Notes under the pieces: generated by a model
What the model was told of the DNA's origin: nothing
The model's input: the letters and a program-made list of their open reading frames with translations, nothing else
Databases searched by the model: none
Assembly: GCA_020746105.1 (NCBI GenBank)
Contig: CM036623.1
Location: forward strand, 1,674,001 to 1,738,000
Source of the DNA: Trogon surrucura
Taxonomy: Eukaryota > Chordata > Aves > Trogoniformes > Trogonidae
Direction of reading: 5' to 3'
Length of the DNA: 64,000 nucleotides
Shown: positions 1-17,594 of the stretch, piece by piece
Numbering within the stretch: position 1 is the stretch's first letter
How the letters are laid out: each line of letters begins with the position of its first letter
Program-made: the position numbers and the translations under genes

Positions 1-1971
<1,971 letters not shown>

Positions 1972-3289
1972 TAGGGTTTAGGGTGGTTATTTTCCTTATT
2001 TTACAACTTTCTTAAGCACTTGCTCTTTCAGCAGTGTTGAGAGGTGTCTGAGACACTGCCTTCTCCAGGAGAAACTGCTTTAGCAAGTGCCAATAATAGG
2101 AGCAGAACACTCCTTTCAAAGTCAGGAGAAGGTTGACTAAGCTCCGTGCTGCTCCCTGAAGGAGTCTAAAATGGAAGTCTAATTAAATATATAAATTAAT
2201 TTTCTTCTGGTCTATCGTATATGCAACAAACTTAAAACATAAAAACGATAATTTGCATCCGCGGTTGATGTCGCACTGGATTTCTCTACATGCCAAGTAG
2301 CTCCAAGTTGTACTGTGGTTGCTCACTCTGTTCTGTTACTGTGGGAGATTCTCACTAAACCCCCTTTCCAGTCTGAGATAAATGATCAAATCAAAATGAT
2401 TGTTGATTCCAGGTCTCTTTTTTTCCATGTTTATATCTTAACAGTCTTTTTTTTCAGATCCTACTTGGCCTACTAGTCATTCCAGAACTTGCCTCCTCAT
2501 CTCTTATCCATAATTCTGTTTCTCTTCTAGCATTACGTCTGATCATTTTCTGATAGTTACCTGCATTTAACGTTTGATTTATTGAAACTTTATAATCAAG
2601 GGTTCCTGATTTATACAGTGAGCTTGTTTTAAAAGGCACCAAAAAGCAGGCACTATGGCGGACCTTGTAACCATCTGTCCTCACGAATAAATGGAAATAG
2701 CTGAAGCCATTTTCTGGCCTTAAATGCAATTAGCAGGATACTTCTCATGTTTATTCAACTCAGGTATCGTCCCACCTGAAATAGTGTGTTTATAATGCCT
2801 GTTAGGTGTTTGCTTCTGCTATCCCTTACATCAAGCCTGGGCATTACCTGGAAGAGTGTTCCTGGCACAGAACAAAACCTTGACAGGAAGCACGCTGGCA
2901 ATTAATGATAAGGTAGGTAGGGAAGAGGAAGTCTTCTCCAGGGATTCCTCCACATTTTCCAAAGTTAGTGTGGTGAGCCAAGAGATAGTGGGATCGTGAG
3001 CCTCAAGAGGCAAAATGTTAAGGACATCGGTGAACTCCAGAGAGCAGAGAGGTACAGTGTTTTTTGAATGAGATATTCTGTCTTTTGCCTTAAAAGTTCA
3101 CAGCTTTCATGCTCTTCACCAAATCTTTGTACTGCCCCAAACCTTTGAGATGTCTTCGTATCAGTACACTCTACGTGGAATCGCACCTGTGTGTTCGCTC
3201 GCTCCGAACGGATCAGCACGCCCCTGCGCCGTGGGAGCAGGAAGCAGATCTCCGAGAAGATGCTGCATATTAGCAGACTTCACAGAGTC

Positions 3290-4870
3290 TCTCCTCTCTC
3301 TCTCAGCAACCGGCCCCCCTCTTCATCCCCGCCGGTTGACCTTTCTTTCGTTTCCCTTCCTCCGGCGCCACGCGCATGACGCACGGCTTCGTCAGCGCCG
3401 GGGCCGCCTTTGTCCGGCTCCGGGCCCTCAGCTAGGCCCGCTCTTCCTCCCGGGAGTCATGGCCGAGCAAACAGGCTTGGCCCTGCCGCAGCCCATGGAC
3501 AGGAACTGCTGGCTTTGTTTTGCTGCCGATGAGGATGGTCAGACAGCAGAGTGGGGGAGACCTTGCAGGTGCAGAGGCTCTACAAAATGGATTCATCAGG
3601 CTTGTCTGCAGCACTGAGTGGATGAAAAGCAGAGAGGAGACAGTACTGCTAGAGTTGCTTGTCTTCACTGCAAAGCAGAATATTTAATAGTATTTCCAAA
3701 GCTAGGTCCAGTTGTTTACGTCTTGGATCTTGCAGATGAACTGATCTCAAAGGCATGCCCGTTTGCTGCAGCGGGAATAATGGTGCCCTCTATGTACTGG
3801 ACAGCTGTTACATATGGAGCTGTGACAGTGCTGTAGGTTGTGGGTCACAAAGAAGGTCTTGATGTCACGGAGAGAGCTGATCCCTTAATTCTTCTGTCAC
3901 AGGGTGACAGAGCCCTGGCACAGGCTGCCCAGGGAAGTTGTGGAATCTCCTTCTCTGGAGACATTCAAAACCCGCCTGGACGCGTTCCTGTGCGCTCTGC
4001 CGTAGGTGATCCTGCTCTGGCAGGGGGGTTGGACTAGATGATCTTTGAGATCCCTTCCAACCTCTAACATTCTGCGATTCTGTGATTCTGTGGACTTCCC
4101 ACTATCTCAGTCACGCTAATATTGGGCAAGGTGATTCGCTGGGAGGACTGTGTGCTCAGACTGTGGCGCAAACAGAGCGGGTGGTGGGCACTAATGTGCT
4201 TTCCATGTTCTGTCTGAGACAGTGGCTGCGTAACTGTTTCTTTCCCCCACTCTCATCCCTTCAGGCATTGGATGTCCTGTTCCTCATATTGCAGCAGAGG
4301 CCCACCCTGTGGCAGATCATGGCTCCGCTACGCGTGATTCTATGTGGAGCTCTAGTTTTCCCTACTATTGCCACGATAGTTGGCAAGCTGATGTTCAGCA
4401 GTGGTAACTCCAATTTACAGTCTTGGGTGGATTTGCTTTTGTTGCTATAAAAGGAGCTTTTAATGTTTACTTCAAACAGCAGCAATATTTACATCAAGCT
4501 CACCGCAAAATTTTAAATTATCCTGAGCAAGAAGCAGCATAAGGCTGTGATCTCCAGATGTCAGATCCTGCATTCAGAACAGCACCAGTGCTGGATCAAC
4601 AAAGAATAAGCATATTGCACCTGTGTAATGGTGTGTATGCAGATTAGAAGGTGGTACTGGGGCGTAAGTGCCTGTGCATAGGTTTTTACTAGATCTTTTT
4701 TTCTTACATCTTTTTGGGTAGCTAACAGTTAAATATCTTTGCTAAGACAACTCTTCGTGGACAATGTGATGAACCACAGTGTCAGGTACTTTCAGTCCAT
4801 ATACACGCTATGGATACGACACTCAGCTCGTAAAATAAAGCATAAAAGTTGAGCAGGTACCTCCCTGAAA
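3290..4870 (+). pseudogene. MARCHF5: processed pseudogene of MARCHF5 (mitochondrial RING-CH ubiquitin ligase)
   Basis: An intronless copy of the coding sequence runs from ATG at 3459 (MAEQTGLALPQ) to TAA at 4540-4542. A CpG-rich former 5' UTR precedes it and an AATAAA-bearing tail (near 4834) follows; the outer limits are estimates. The intact parent is a mitochondrial outer-membrane E3 ligase with an N-terminal RING-CH zinc finger and four membrane spans. The RING-CH cysteines are largely readable (NCWLCF, RPCRCRGSTKW). The copy is dead. TGA at 3615-3617 replaces Trp and TAG at 3834-3836 replaces Gln. A CR1 piece splits the frame at about 3899-4091. A block at 4165-4262 is not homologous. 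One base is gained near 4336 and about seven are lost at 4420/4421. The copy lies in the same orientation as GPHN. I saw no clear poly(A) tract or target duplication, as expected for an old retrocopy. Confidence 0.93.
3899..4091 (+). mobile_element. CR1 LINE 3' fragment nested in the MARCHF5 retrocopy
   Basis: The fragment has the bird CR1 tail: a GGCACAGGCTGCCCAGGGAA block, TTGGACTAGATGATCTTTGA, CCTTCCAACC, and terminal repeats of an ATTCTGTG-like octamer. MARCHF5 codons stop before it (...DPLILL) and resume after it (GLPTISVTLILGKVIRWEDC), so it was inserted after the retrocopy. It is strongly 5'-truncated, as usual for CR1. Confidence 0.93.
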
Positions 4871-5254
4871 AATAAACACAGCATATGTTTATTTTGCTGT
4901 ATAAGTTACTCTTAAGGCTCTGTATCATCATTATTCTTTTTTTTGCATAAAACTAGTTTTTATTTTTTAAACCACTAGTGCAAAACCAAGTAAAGAATTA
5001 AGTCTGTGAATTTGGGTTGCGATGGACTAAGTAACTGGTTTGTGTTAACACTGGTGGTGTTACCGTACCAATAGCAGAGTGATTCTATTCAGACTGCCTG
5101 CTCTTTGGAATGCCCTTACAGGAATAGAATGGAGGCAATAGGTCTTAGCTCCTTGATTATGGTCTCTGCAGAGTTTTATGCACTCTCATTTGTCAAAAAG
5201 ACAATTTGATTGTTTCTGTTCTTATTCCACTACATGGGATATATGCTGTCAAGG

Positions 5255-5294
5255 TAAGAGAAGGTATTCTGTACTAAGAGAAGGTATTCTGTAC
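5255..5294. repeat. 20-bp tandem duplication (2 copies)
   Basis: Two identical copies of TAAGAGAAGGTATTCTGTAC are directly adjacent, which suggests a recent slippage or duplication event. Confidence 0.9.
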
Positions 5295-5843
5295 TTTATA
5301 ATATCTTAGTTGATATTTCATTTTGCTCTTCATGTTACCTGATTACTGACATCAAATTCAGGCTGGTTTTAAATCTGGACACGTTGATTATTATTCCTGG
5401 CACTGGTACTCTTTAATGTTCTGAGTCTGATGAGACAGTTCGGTTATGACCCTCTTCCCTCCCACCCAAAATAAAAAAAGTTAGATACATGATAAAATCA
5501 TTGGCTGTAGAGGTATATTCTTGGTTTAATACTCGCAAAGACATATTCCTTCATATTTTGCACTGTAGTGGAAAATTGTATCTTACAATATATTTTTCAA
5601 CAAGCATGCACTTATTTTAGCACTGTAACATTTCCTAATACATAGTATGAAATTTCAGTATTGAGCCTTCAGGAGACATCCTAAGGGACATGTCTCTGTC
5701 TGTGATGTTGGAAATTCAATTCTCTTCATCTACAGATACAAATCAGAAGACAGAATCTCATTTTCAGAAGTTCTTAAGGTATCATCATAGTGTTATACAG
5801 ACAAATATGTAGGATTTTCTTTTTGTGTAGACATATATAGGTG

Positions 5844-5863
5844 TGTGTGTGCATGCACACACA
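5844..5863. repeat. TG/CA palindrome, 20 bp
   Basis: TGTGTGT, GCATGC, ACACACA form a perfect inverted repeat of alternating purines and pyrimidines. The sequence can form a cruciform or Z-DNA. No function is implied. Confidence 0.85.
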
Positions 5864-8800
5864 TAATTTAGTTTGTTATGAAACGTTGATTTTATTAAGA
5901 ACCAGTTTTTCATTTAGTCGTGTATTAATATATTATTCAGCTAATACACGTGTAATTTCAGAGGACAATAAAAATGTAGTCCTGGAGATGCGAATCCTAA
6001 CCACTCAGAAAACCACTATTGTGCTGTGTTTGTTTACTTTGTGGTTTTGCCTTGAATTAACACTGAGCTCCTGAAAATTATGCGATTTCTGGGTTGAGTG
6101 AGTGAAGTGTTTGAAGTTCTAGAATTGCAATTCATTTCATTAACATATTACCTAATTACTTTTAACCCGATTTATTTGCATTACTAAAAATATTACATAG
6201 TGTTCGTATTCGTACTAAAACTGCTGAATGTTACTCTGCACAAACAGCCAGGACAGTCCCAACTTTATTCTTGATTAAGTCAAAGCATACTGGAGTCTCT
6301 CCAGTCTATTCTCTCCTGACATAAGGGGAGGATGAGTAAAATTGTTATTCGAAACATGACTTTCACGTCGGTAAGTGTATTGCTGCGTGCCTGTGTAGAT
6401 CATTTAGCCTCTTCCACATTAAAAAAAAAAAAACAAAAAAAAATGGGATATTCCTAAAGCATTTTACAGAAGTGCCAAAAACCAAAGGCGTGTGAAGCAT
6501 GTTTCCCAACTGCCATCACCAGTACGTGGTGCGAAGCACTCAGCCTTTTATCCCAGCTAAATGCAGTTACCTGAACACTGCTAAAAGCTCAAGTGCGAAG
6601 CAGAGGCAATCCACACCTCATGGGCTTCAGCTTTAGAACGGAGCAGTTTTTCTAACCCAGCCAAGGAGCTGTATAACTTCTGTAGAGCTTGGATTTTTTT
6701 TTTTTTCCCCACTGTTTATTCAATAATTTTGAACTAGCTGATTATTTTGATAGCGTTACCTTTTCATATCCCACCAGGGCTACCAGGGCAGTATTTACAA
6801 AATGCAAGCAAATCCATCACCTCTAGTACATACCTGTCTCGCTGCTTTATCCCAATACCAATACCCCAAGAAATCAAAATTCTTCACAGAACTGTACTAG
6901 TTTCACAAGGTAAGCTTTAGAAAATACTCAGATTTAAAAAGTGAGTTTAATATAATTCTCCATTTTGTGTTTGAATCAGAAAGCCACGGGCATCACAAGG
7001 GGCAGTTTGATGACATTAAAATATTTCAGAACATCTTTTTTGAATTACAGTTAATCAAAATAAGGTCAGACAGCGTATTTCTAATATAATTGCTCAAATA
7101 AAGGAGAGTACAGAGGTACTTCAGATTGTCCTTTAGTTGCTGCTGACTTGCTTCGTTTTAAATGCCTAAGGCTTCAGCAAATAATTCTTACATTTTTCTC
7201 CCCTTAATCAAATTCATTCCCGCTACTTGCTGGCCATTTATTTCCTTCAGATATGACACGGCAGAACGCCGGGAACATACTGTTCAACTTTTCTCTAATT
7301 GGTGTGATTTTGCACGCAGGCGAGCAGTAAAATGAAGACACAACATGTCTGCTAAAATTAGAAGCATCACTTTTGTGTGAGAGTTGGTGCGTCTGTGAAC
7401 CGAGGGTGTTTTCACTAGGTCTTTGATAGCTGCCTTTTCTATGCTATAATTTAAATGTCTGTGTTTGCGTTCTTTTTCTCAGTGCAATTGCACAAGCTTT
7501 CTGTATTGTGTGTCTCAGGCGGTGATACACAGACGTATTAAAAACCATCACAAAGGTGGTTTTTTAGTTGCTTTTAACAGGTTTTATCAGCATTTTCACG
7601 GCAATACCTGTATCAAAAACGCAAGGTAAATACTCGTCTCAGCCTGAAGTTTGATGCATATGGACGTGAGCACAATGACGTTATAGTTACTGTAATGAAT
7701 TACTAACTAAATGACTTTGTGTTAATAAATAAGGTATATTCTCTTTTATAATGCCAATTCACTGGAGTGTATAGTTTTCAAATTATTGCACTTTTCAACA
7801 AAACCCTTCCACTGAGTATGCAGTGTTAGGTCTTCTGCCCTCCCGGCAAGTCCAGAACCCCATTGATTTCCCTACCAAGAAACACACTTCATGTACGTCT
7901 CTCTTTTTCGGAATGTCTGAAAGATCGTAACCTATAAAGTACATCTCCATGCAAATTCTCCTGGTGGAAGTGTTCAGGCATCCTCTCACTCCTTCGTACT
8001 TCCAGGTGGATGCTGCCTTCTGTGCCACAACACACTCCCAAGAGCACTGGCCTCTCTGCTGAGATGATCTTTCCTTCTTCTACTTATACTGGAATCAAGC
8101 TGATCTCAGTAGTTCCGACCCGTGTGTCCCTTCCGAGTCCATCTAGTTACACATGTGATAAATCTTTTTCTCACTCTCCCCCTGTATGAAGAGATAAGAT
8201 AGATATTTTCCACTCTGCTCCCCGTAATACTTAAAAAAAAAAAAAGCTCTTGCTGGCGCCATGAAAGCAAACAAGTGGTGCACACTTGGCTGAGGGTGAA
8301 GTAATTCACATCGGTCCCTACAGGGAGGCAAAGCCAAATTACAACTCATCAGTCACAGCTGCTAAGTGAAGGGAAAGAGTATGTTTGAAACGGCTATTAA
8401 AATATTTAGAACTATAACAGCGTGAATTTACGTAAATAATCCTGACACTTATGTGCACTCACCCTCCATTAAGCAGAAATGCTCTCAGCAATTAGGCAAA
8501 GCTCATCTATTGCAAAAGGTTTTTTGTCAGTTTGTGATAACTTGTCCATCATTACTGTTTGTGTGTTGAGTCCTCTGGGCTTCATCCACCACCTCTCACC
8601 TCTGCACACAGGAATCACTTTCGAAATGTTACTTTTAAAGCTTTTTAAAAAAAGTTGGGGTTTTTTTTAAGTGAAATGCAGGAAACTGTGTATTTTTAAG
8701 AGATTTCAGGAGAAAAACTGTCCTGAAGAAACAAAGACTTGTATTTTTTCTCTCCGATTCTATATCAGAGCTATTACTTCTGGGTTTGGATACTTAGCAT

Positions 8801-8898
8801 TCAGATCTACTGTCACCAATTTCACCATATCCAGGAACAGAGACTTACTGAACAAATCTTTCATCAATACTTTCAGACTTCAGGCTTCTTTTTGTTAA

Positions 8899-12412
<3,514 letters not shown>

Positions 12413-12468
12413 CTGCTGATGGCCCAGGAGATCGATTCATCATCGGGGAATCCCAGGCTGGTGAGCAG
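12413..12468 (+). CDS. GPHN: gephyrin, window exon 3 (residues 380-398)
   Basis: This is a small 56-nt exon with acceptor TTTTAACAG at 12404-12412 and strong donor GTGAGC at 12469. It completes Ala380 and encodes ADGPGDRFIIGESQAGEQ, ending on a codon boundary. The segment belongs to E-domain subdomain II of the MoeA fold. Confidence 0.96.
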
Positions 12469-15400
12469 GTGAGCACAATTTCGTTTCTCTTTTTTTTTTT
12501 AAATAATGTATTTTTGTTTTGTAAGATAGTGCTTTGTATTTTTACAAGCTTTGCTAGCGCTCCAAAGCTCAGTATTCTTGGAGATGGCAGGAAGTAGGAC
12601 ACAGCTGTACCTAGCCTCCTGCTTTGTGCCTTGGGACATGATTTCGGAAAGTGAGGTCGTACAGTTACGTAAGGAGCTAACAAGGATATCCCAAAATACT
12701 TCAGAGCATTGTGCTGACATGTCCGATAAGAGTGCGCACAGTCATGTTCTGCCCCAGTACAATGTCAGAGGACGTGAGGTCCCTGGTGGCATTACAGTCT
12801 GTAAACAGAGAAAAGCAAGATTTAACCTCTTCTTGCTGAGAGATTTCAAAAAGCTAAATTAGATTAGTTAGCCCAATAATTGTTTCCACAAGCTTCTTGT
12901 GTGTTTCACACCGATACCTGCAAAGCAAAGTGTAAGAATCTTTTATGAAGCATTTAAAGGTAGGTAATGATCAGAACAATCTTGAGGAAGCCTGGCAACA
13001 GCCTGGTTTGCAGGGTTGCTCCTGTTCTCTTTGTTAAATCAAAATAGCGTTTGTGCACCTTACCTGATAGGTCGATTGAGTTTAAGAGCAAATTGGGGCA
13101 GCACCCATTCATGACCTGCTGTGCTGTATGATTGTTCATGAATAGACACTAGTTGAGACTTGCTCTCAAACTCAAGAGTACATTTAATAAAGTTCCTGTA
13201 CTAATACTGGGGTGAAAGAAAAAAAAACACAAAAAAACCAACTACATTCAACCCCTTTTCTGTCAATTTAGTCGTACCAACTACCTTCTTTTCAGGAGAG
13301 CGTGAGTTAATCCAAAATGTTTATTTCAAGTCCCAGTTTATAATTGTATGTTTTGTAAGTGAAATGATGCAGAAGTGCAATGAGTAAGGGGCAAAACAGA
13401 GAATTGTTTGGGTTTAATGAGGATTTAACAGTGTGACCATTTTGACCGCTAAACAAAAACATCTCAAATAAAATAGATGCATTGCAAAAGGTGTTTCAGG
13501 TTTTATAAGTTTTACCAGTTGTAGGACTGTTCCATTTTTTTTAAAAAAGTGGTATTGAACTGCCTCTACATGTGTAACAGACATTTAATTTGACTAATCA
13601 TGATAGATACAGAGAGCTATGAAAATAATTTTTGCTGTAGTTCCCATCCATCATCATGAATTATACTTCGGTATAATAGACATCTCCTTAATATTGATAC
13701 TCATGTGAATTTAAATTAACAAATCTCTTGTACAAAATATGTAAAGTTACTTTATATACTAAAAAAAGTGAACTAATGTATTTCACCCGCCCTTAGTTTT
13801 TCAGCCCTGATGTCAGCATTTTCAAGCATTACTCCAGAATCCAAAAGACTGACAACTATCTCTGCAACCCTTTTTATGGTCACTATAAGATAGCAAGAAC
13901 CAGCAGAGCAACCTGATGAATTTATCACTCACGTCATTATTCACCTGGCATCAATATTCTCATTTTACTAGTTTATAAATATCGCAGCCGAGTGGTGCCT
14001 AAAACAGCGTTGCTGAAGCTGTGTCTGGTGGGGAGGACTGTCCACAGATCTAAAGGGTTTCAGCGTCCTAATCGGTTCAGCAGGTTTGTGCAAAGGCTAA
14101 AAGGGCAAATGGGAGCTTGCTTCCCTCCTGCAAAATTCAGGAGCTCACAAATGTCTCTCTGCAGGCACAGTCTGTCCTCCCAAATTAATGGGAATGGGAA
14201 ACCTCTCCGGCAAGGAGCAAAAATTGGATGGGGTGAGGCACGCAGAGAGAGAATAATTCTGGACGTGCCAGCGGCAAGTTAGAAAAATGAGGCTGTTGAC
14301 CTCTGAATAATTGGTCAAAGTTTTTTTCTTGGGCCAGCACATCTTCAGGTTCATCTCCTACCCAAGAAATTATTTATAGCCTTGGAAGGCTCCTCAGTCT
14401 CATTTCACCCTTCAGTCACTCTCAGCAGCAACATTCTGCTTTTCATGTTACAGACCAATTAACAGAATGATTCACAGCAGGGAGTTCAAAGGAGGTTTAG
14501 ATTTGGCTCCTCCTGTAAGGGAAGAGGTTATGTAAATGCTACGTGGAGAGGAAGAAAATGGGACCAAGAATTGCAGAGAAGCCCTTGTACAGCCAAGCTG
14601 GGCACTTCTGTATCGATTTGTAAACTGTGTATTATTTTCTGATTTCCATTTCCAGATGGTCATGTTGATGGTAACAACCGTTGGTTTACGTTGTGTTGAG
14701 GAAAACTTTCAGACCCTGTCCTGTTTTGGGGAGGTCAGAGCACCTGTGGGAGTGCTGATCGTGAGCCATCCACACGGCCTCTGCGTGAAAAACCCAGCTG
14801 TGGGGAGCAGTGGTTTTCTTCCTGTAGACTTGCGTAGCTGGAGCTTGATACCTCCTGGGAGAGGCGCTATGACCAGCCAGCCCTAGTACAGAATGGAAAA
14901 CAGACATTCTTTGCTTTTCCATTAACTTGGGCCTTTTTACAGAAGGGAGCATGGGTCATTGTAAATCATGCAGGGAAGGTATAATCATGTACAAGAGAAA
15001 ATGCCTGAGATGGGAGCTGTGCTCGATAGATTTTTTTCTGGGTTTTATTCAGTGACTAACATTGAATAGATTATCAGTGATGAAGGCAAAGGACAGAACC
15101 CAGTAGTGCACTATTCCAGGTAGGCACGAGATCTCAAAAGCATTTACAAGAGCTTATGTGAAATTGTTGGACATTAATATGCTTTCCGAGAAGGAATCAC
15201 TTCCTTATCTCCGTAGTCTCTAGCATAGAAGAAAACAGATTCACACACAAATCTTGACTTCTGTTCGTAGAGTTAACCTGATCAAATTCTCAAAGGACAA
15301 AGAGGAAATTAAACATATGAGCAACCGATTTTGAAACCAGTTGTTATTGTATCATAAATTTGTTGAATGTTTCACATCATTACACCTCAAAAAAATAACT

Positions 15401-17474
15401 CATCTATTAATAAACTCCAAAAGCATGGATAGTTACAGTGCCTCTTATCACCAAAAGCACTGATTTCTGGCAGGGTCCTAGACATTCTGTATTCTGTCTG
15501 GTTCTTGAGGCCCCAAAAACACAGTTTAAATGGGAGAATTGTTTTAATGTAATGCATCTTTCCTCTAAAAATTGTCACTAAACACATCAATACGTTACGA
15601 AATTCAAAACCGTATTACCTATTTGTAATGTGCCTGTAGGCTATATCTACATCTATATGCCAGAGAGCTCCCATAATCCAAGGCATAAGCTTTGCCTTTT
15701 GCAGTATTCGTTTTCATAAAAATCAAAATAACACACTAGACAGTATTATTTTCTTTTTAAGCATCTTCAGTATAAATGGCAACATGTCGGCTAGTTATCC
15801 ACAGTTCCTTCCGTAGTCTGTGGTGAGAAATAAGTACTATTTTAAAAAAAACAAATGGCTATTTTTGTGTGATCTGTTTTAGGTACCTACTTTAGAATAG
15901 CATCAGCCTTGCCCTAAAAACACACTAACCACGGCATATGGCAAGTGTGACCTTTTTTTATTTTAGCATTTTATTTCTGTTCTTCTCAAAGGATGTTCAG
16001 TTTCCGTTACCCTTAGAAAAGGGTCAGGATTCAATCAACTCCAGGCTCATTTGTTTCTTGGGATACCTGGGTCACTATGATGCTGTGGTAAACCAGGCAC
16101 AAACCATTTCCAGCCTCTCCCCGAGGACTTCTGTCCCAATGAGCAACCTTGGAAATGCACCCATTTCAAAGGAATCCTCACATTTCAGAGGCTATGGCAG
16201 TGCTGAAGTGGAGTAGGAGAAGGGCAAGGCGAACACCACTTGGCGCGGCTGAGACGTCGGCCGCCAGTCTGGAGTTGGCAGATGTCTGACAGGCTCCTGT
16301 CAGAAGTCTTGGAGCAAATGACTGGGTGATTGTGCTTGGGTGGCAGCGCTTGCAGGTCCGTTGGTTGCTGTCAAATCCGTGCCGATGCCAGTGTGAGAAG
16401 TGCTGGGCATTGTCCGGTGCTGCATATGGGGTGTAGAGTCAGTCTGCACAGGAATGACACGTGACACGTACAGAGTACGTTGGTGTGACCACAGCTGTGT
16501 AGATCGGCGTGTAGCACGTGTTCGGTGATAACGGTAAAACCTAAAAAAGTTGACCTTACTCAAGTGCTACAGGGAGCGAGCGCTGATATTCTGTCAATGA
16601 AATCTCAGTCATCGTACCACCTTCTTTTAGTTGCAGGGGTTTTTTGAGAGACTTTTCTTCTAGTTATTTCTTAAGTGGTTATGGCCAAATTGCAATTTTT
16701 CCTTGGATTTTGAAAAATGTGTATTAAAATAGGCTGCCTGGTGAGAAATTTTATTAAAACCGTGTCATTTGTTGTAACATATTCTGATATTTTTCTATTC
16801 TTGTATTGCTTCTGCTGAAACTTTGTGATTTGCTGTGACTTTACATAATTGCAGAATGTTATCGCTTTTAGGTTTTGCTCAACTGTCCCTCGCAAAGATA
16901 GGTATTCTGTGTGAACTGTCTCTCAGTGTGAGAAAATCTGCTTAAAAATGAAGCAACTGGTGACATGACTTACACGCTGCTGGTTTTCCATATGTAGTGT
17001 GGTGGTAAACCAAAGCAGAACAAAAACCCAGCCAAGCAAACCAATGTCAGTCCTGGGGACCAGAGTACTCTGCAAAAATATTTTATGTACAGAAAACTAC
17101 CGGATTTTTGCTGATACAGGTTTCTAGAAGGTTACCATCTAACTTATATTTCATGGCCCAGTTATTTTTCTGAGCCAACCAGAGTTATCAGTATATTGCT
17201 TTTTCTGAAAGTTATTTTTGTTGTAGAAATATAAGGGGAAGAATCTTCAGCCACTTAATACGCGACCATATAAAAAGAGCCAGATCTGAAGCAATGACCT
17301 AGTGATCTTTAAATACACCGGAATTTATACCTGTTGATATCAATAGTGTGTCAAGAGTCATGCCACAAATAAGAATTCTAGTATTTCGGAGTACCTCCAC
17401 AAAGTTCAAATGGTTTGAGATTATTTTTTTTTCAAAAGTAAATTAATTTTTGTTTGGGTTTTTTTTTTTTTCAG
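12469..17474 (+). other. GPHN intron, 5.0 kb, no recognised element
   Basis: The sequence is mostly AT-rich. A slightly CpG-richer stretch at 16220-16520 has an open minus-strand frame (16300-16563) that I cannot relate to any protein. The T run before 17475 is the polypyrimidine tract of the next exon. Confidence 0.75.
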
Positions 17475-17594
17475 CCAACTCAGACTGTGATGCCTGGTCA
17501 AGTAATGCGAGTTACAACCGGTGCTCCAATTCCATGCGGTGCTGACGCAGTGGTGCAAGTGGAAGATACAGAGCTCATCAGGGAATCGGATGAT
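17475..17594 (+). CDS. GPHN: gephyrin, window exon 4 (residues 399-438)
   Basis: The exon has exactly 40 codons, both boundaries in phase 0, after a long T tract and TCAG at 17471-17474. It encodes [20 protein letters not shown], then a segment ending ELIRESDD. The G.A.RI.TGA.IP.GADAVV.VE-type block is a hallmark of MoeA-family molybdenum insertases. The donor GTGAGT at 17595 is consensus. A phase-0 exon with a phase-0 upstream boundary could be skipped without shifting the frame. Confidence 0.97.

Noticed and set aside
3150..3617. Single 155-codon open frame as a gene
   Set aside because: Only the part from the ATG at 3459 is protein-derived (MARCHF5 RING-CH). The upstream portion is former UTR, and the stop at 3615 is a nonsense codon in a pseudogene.
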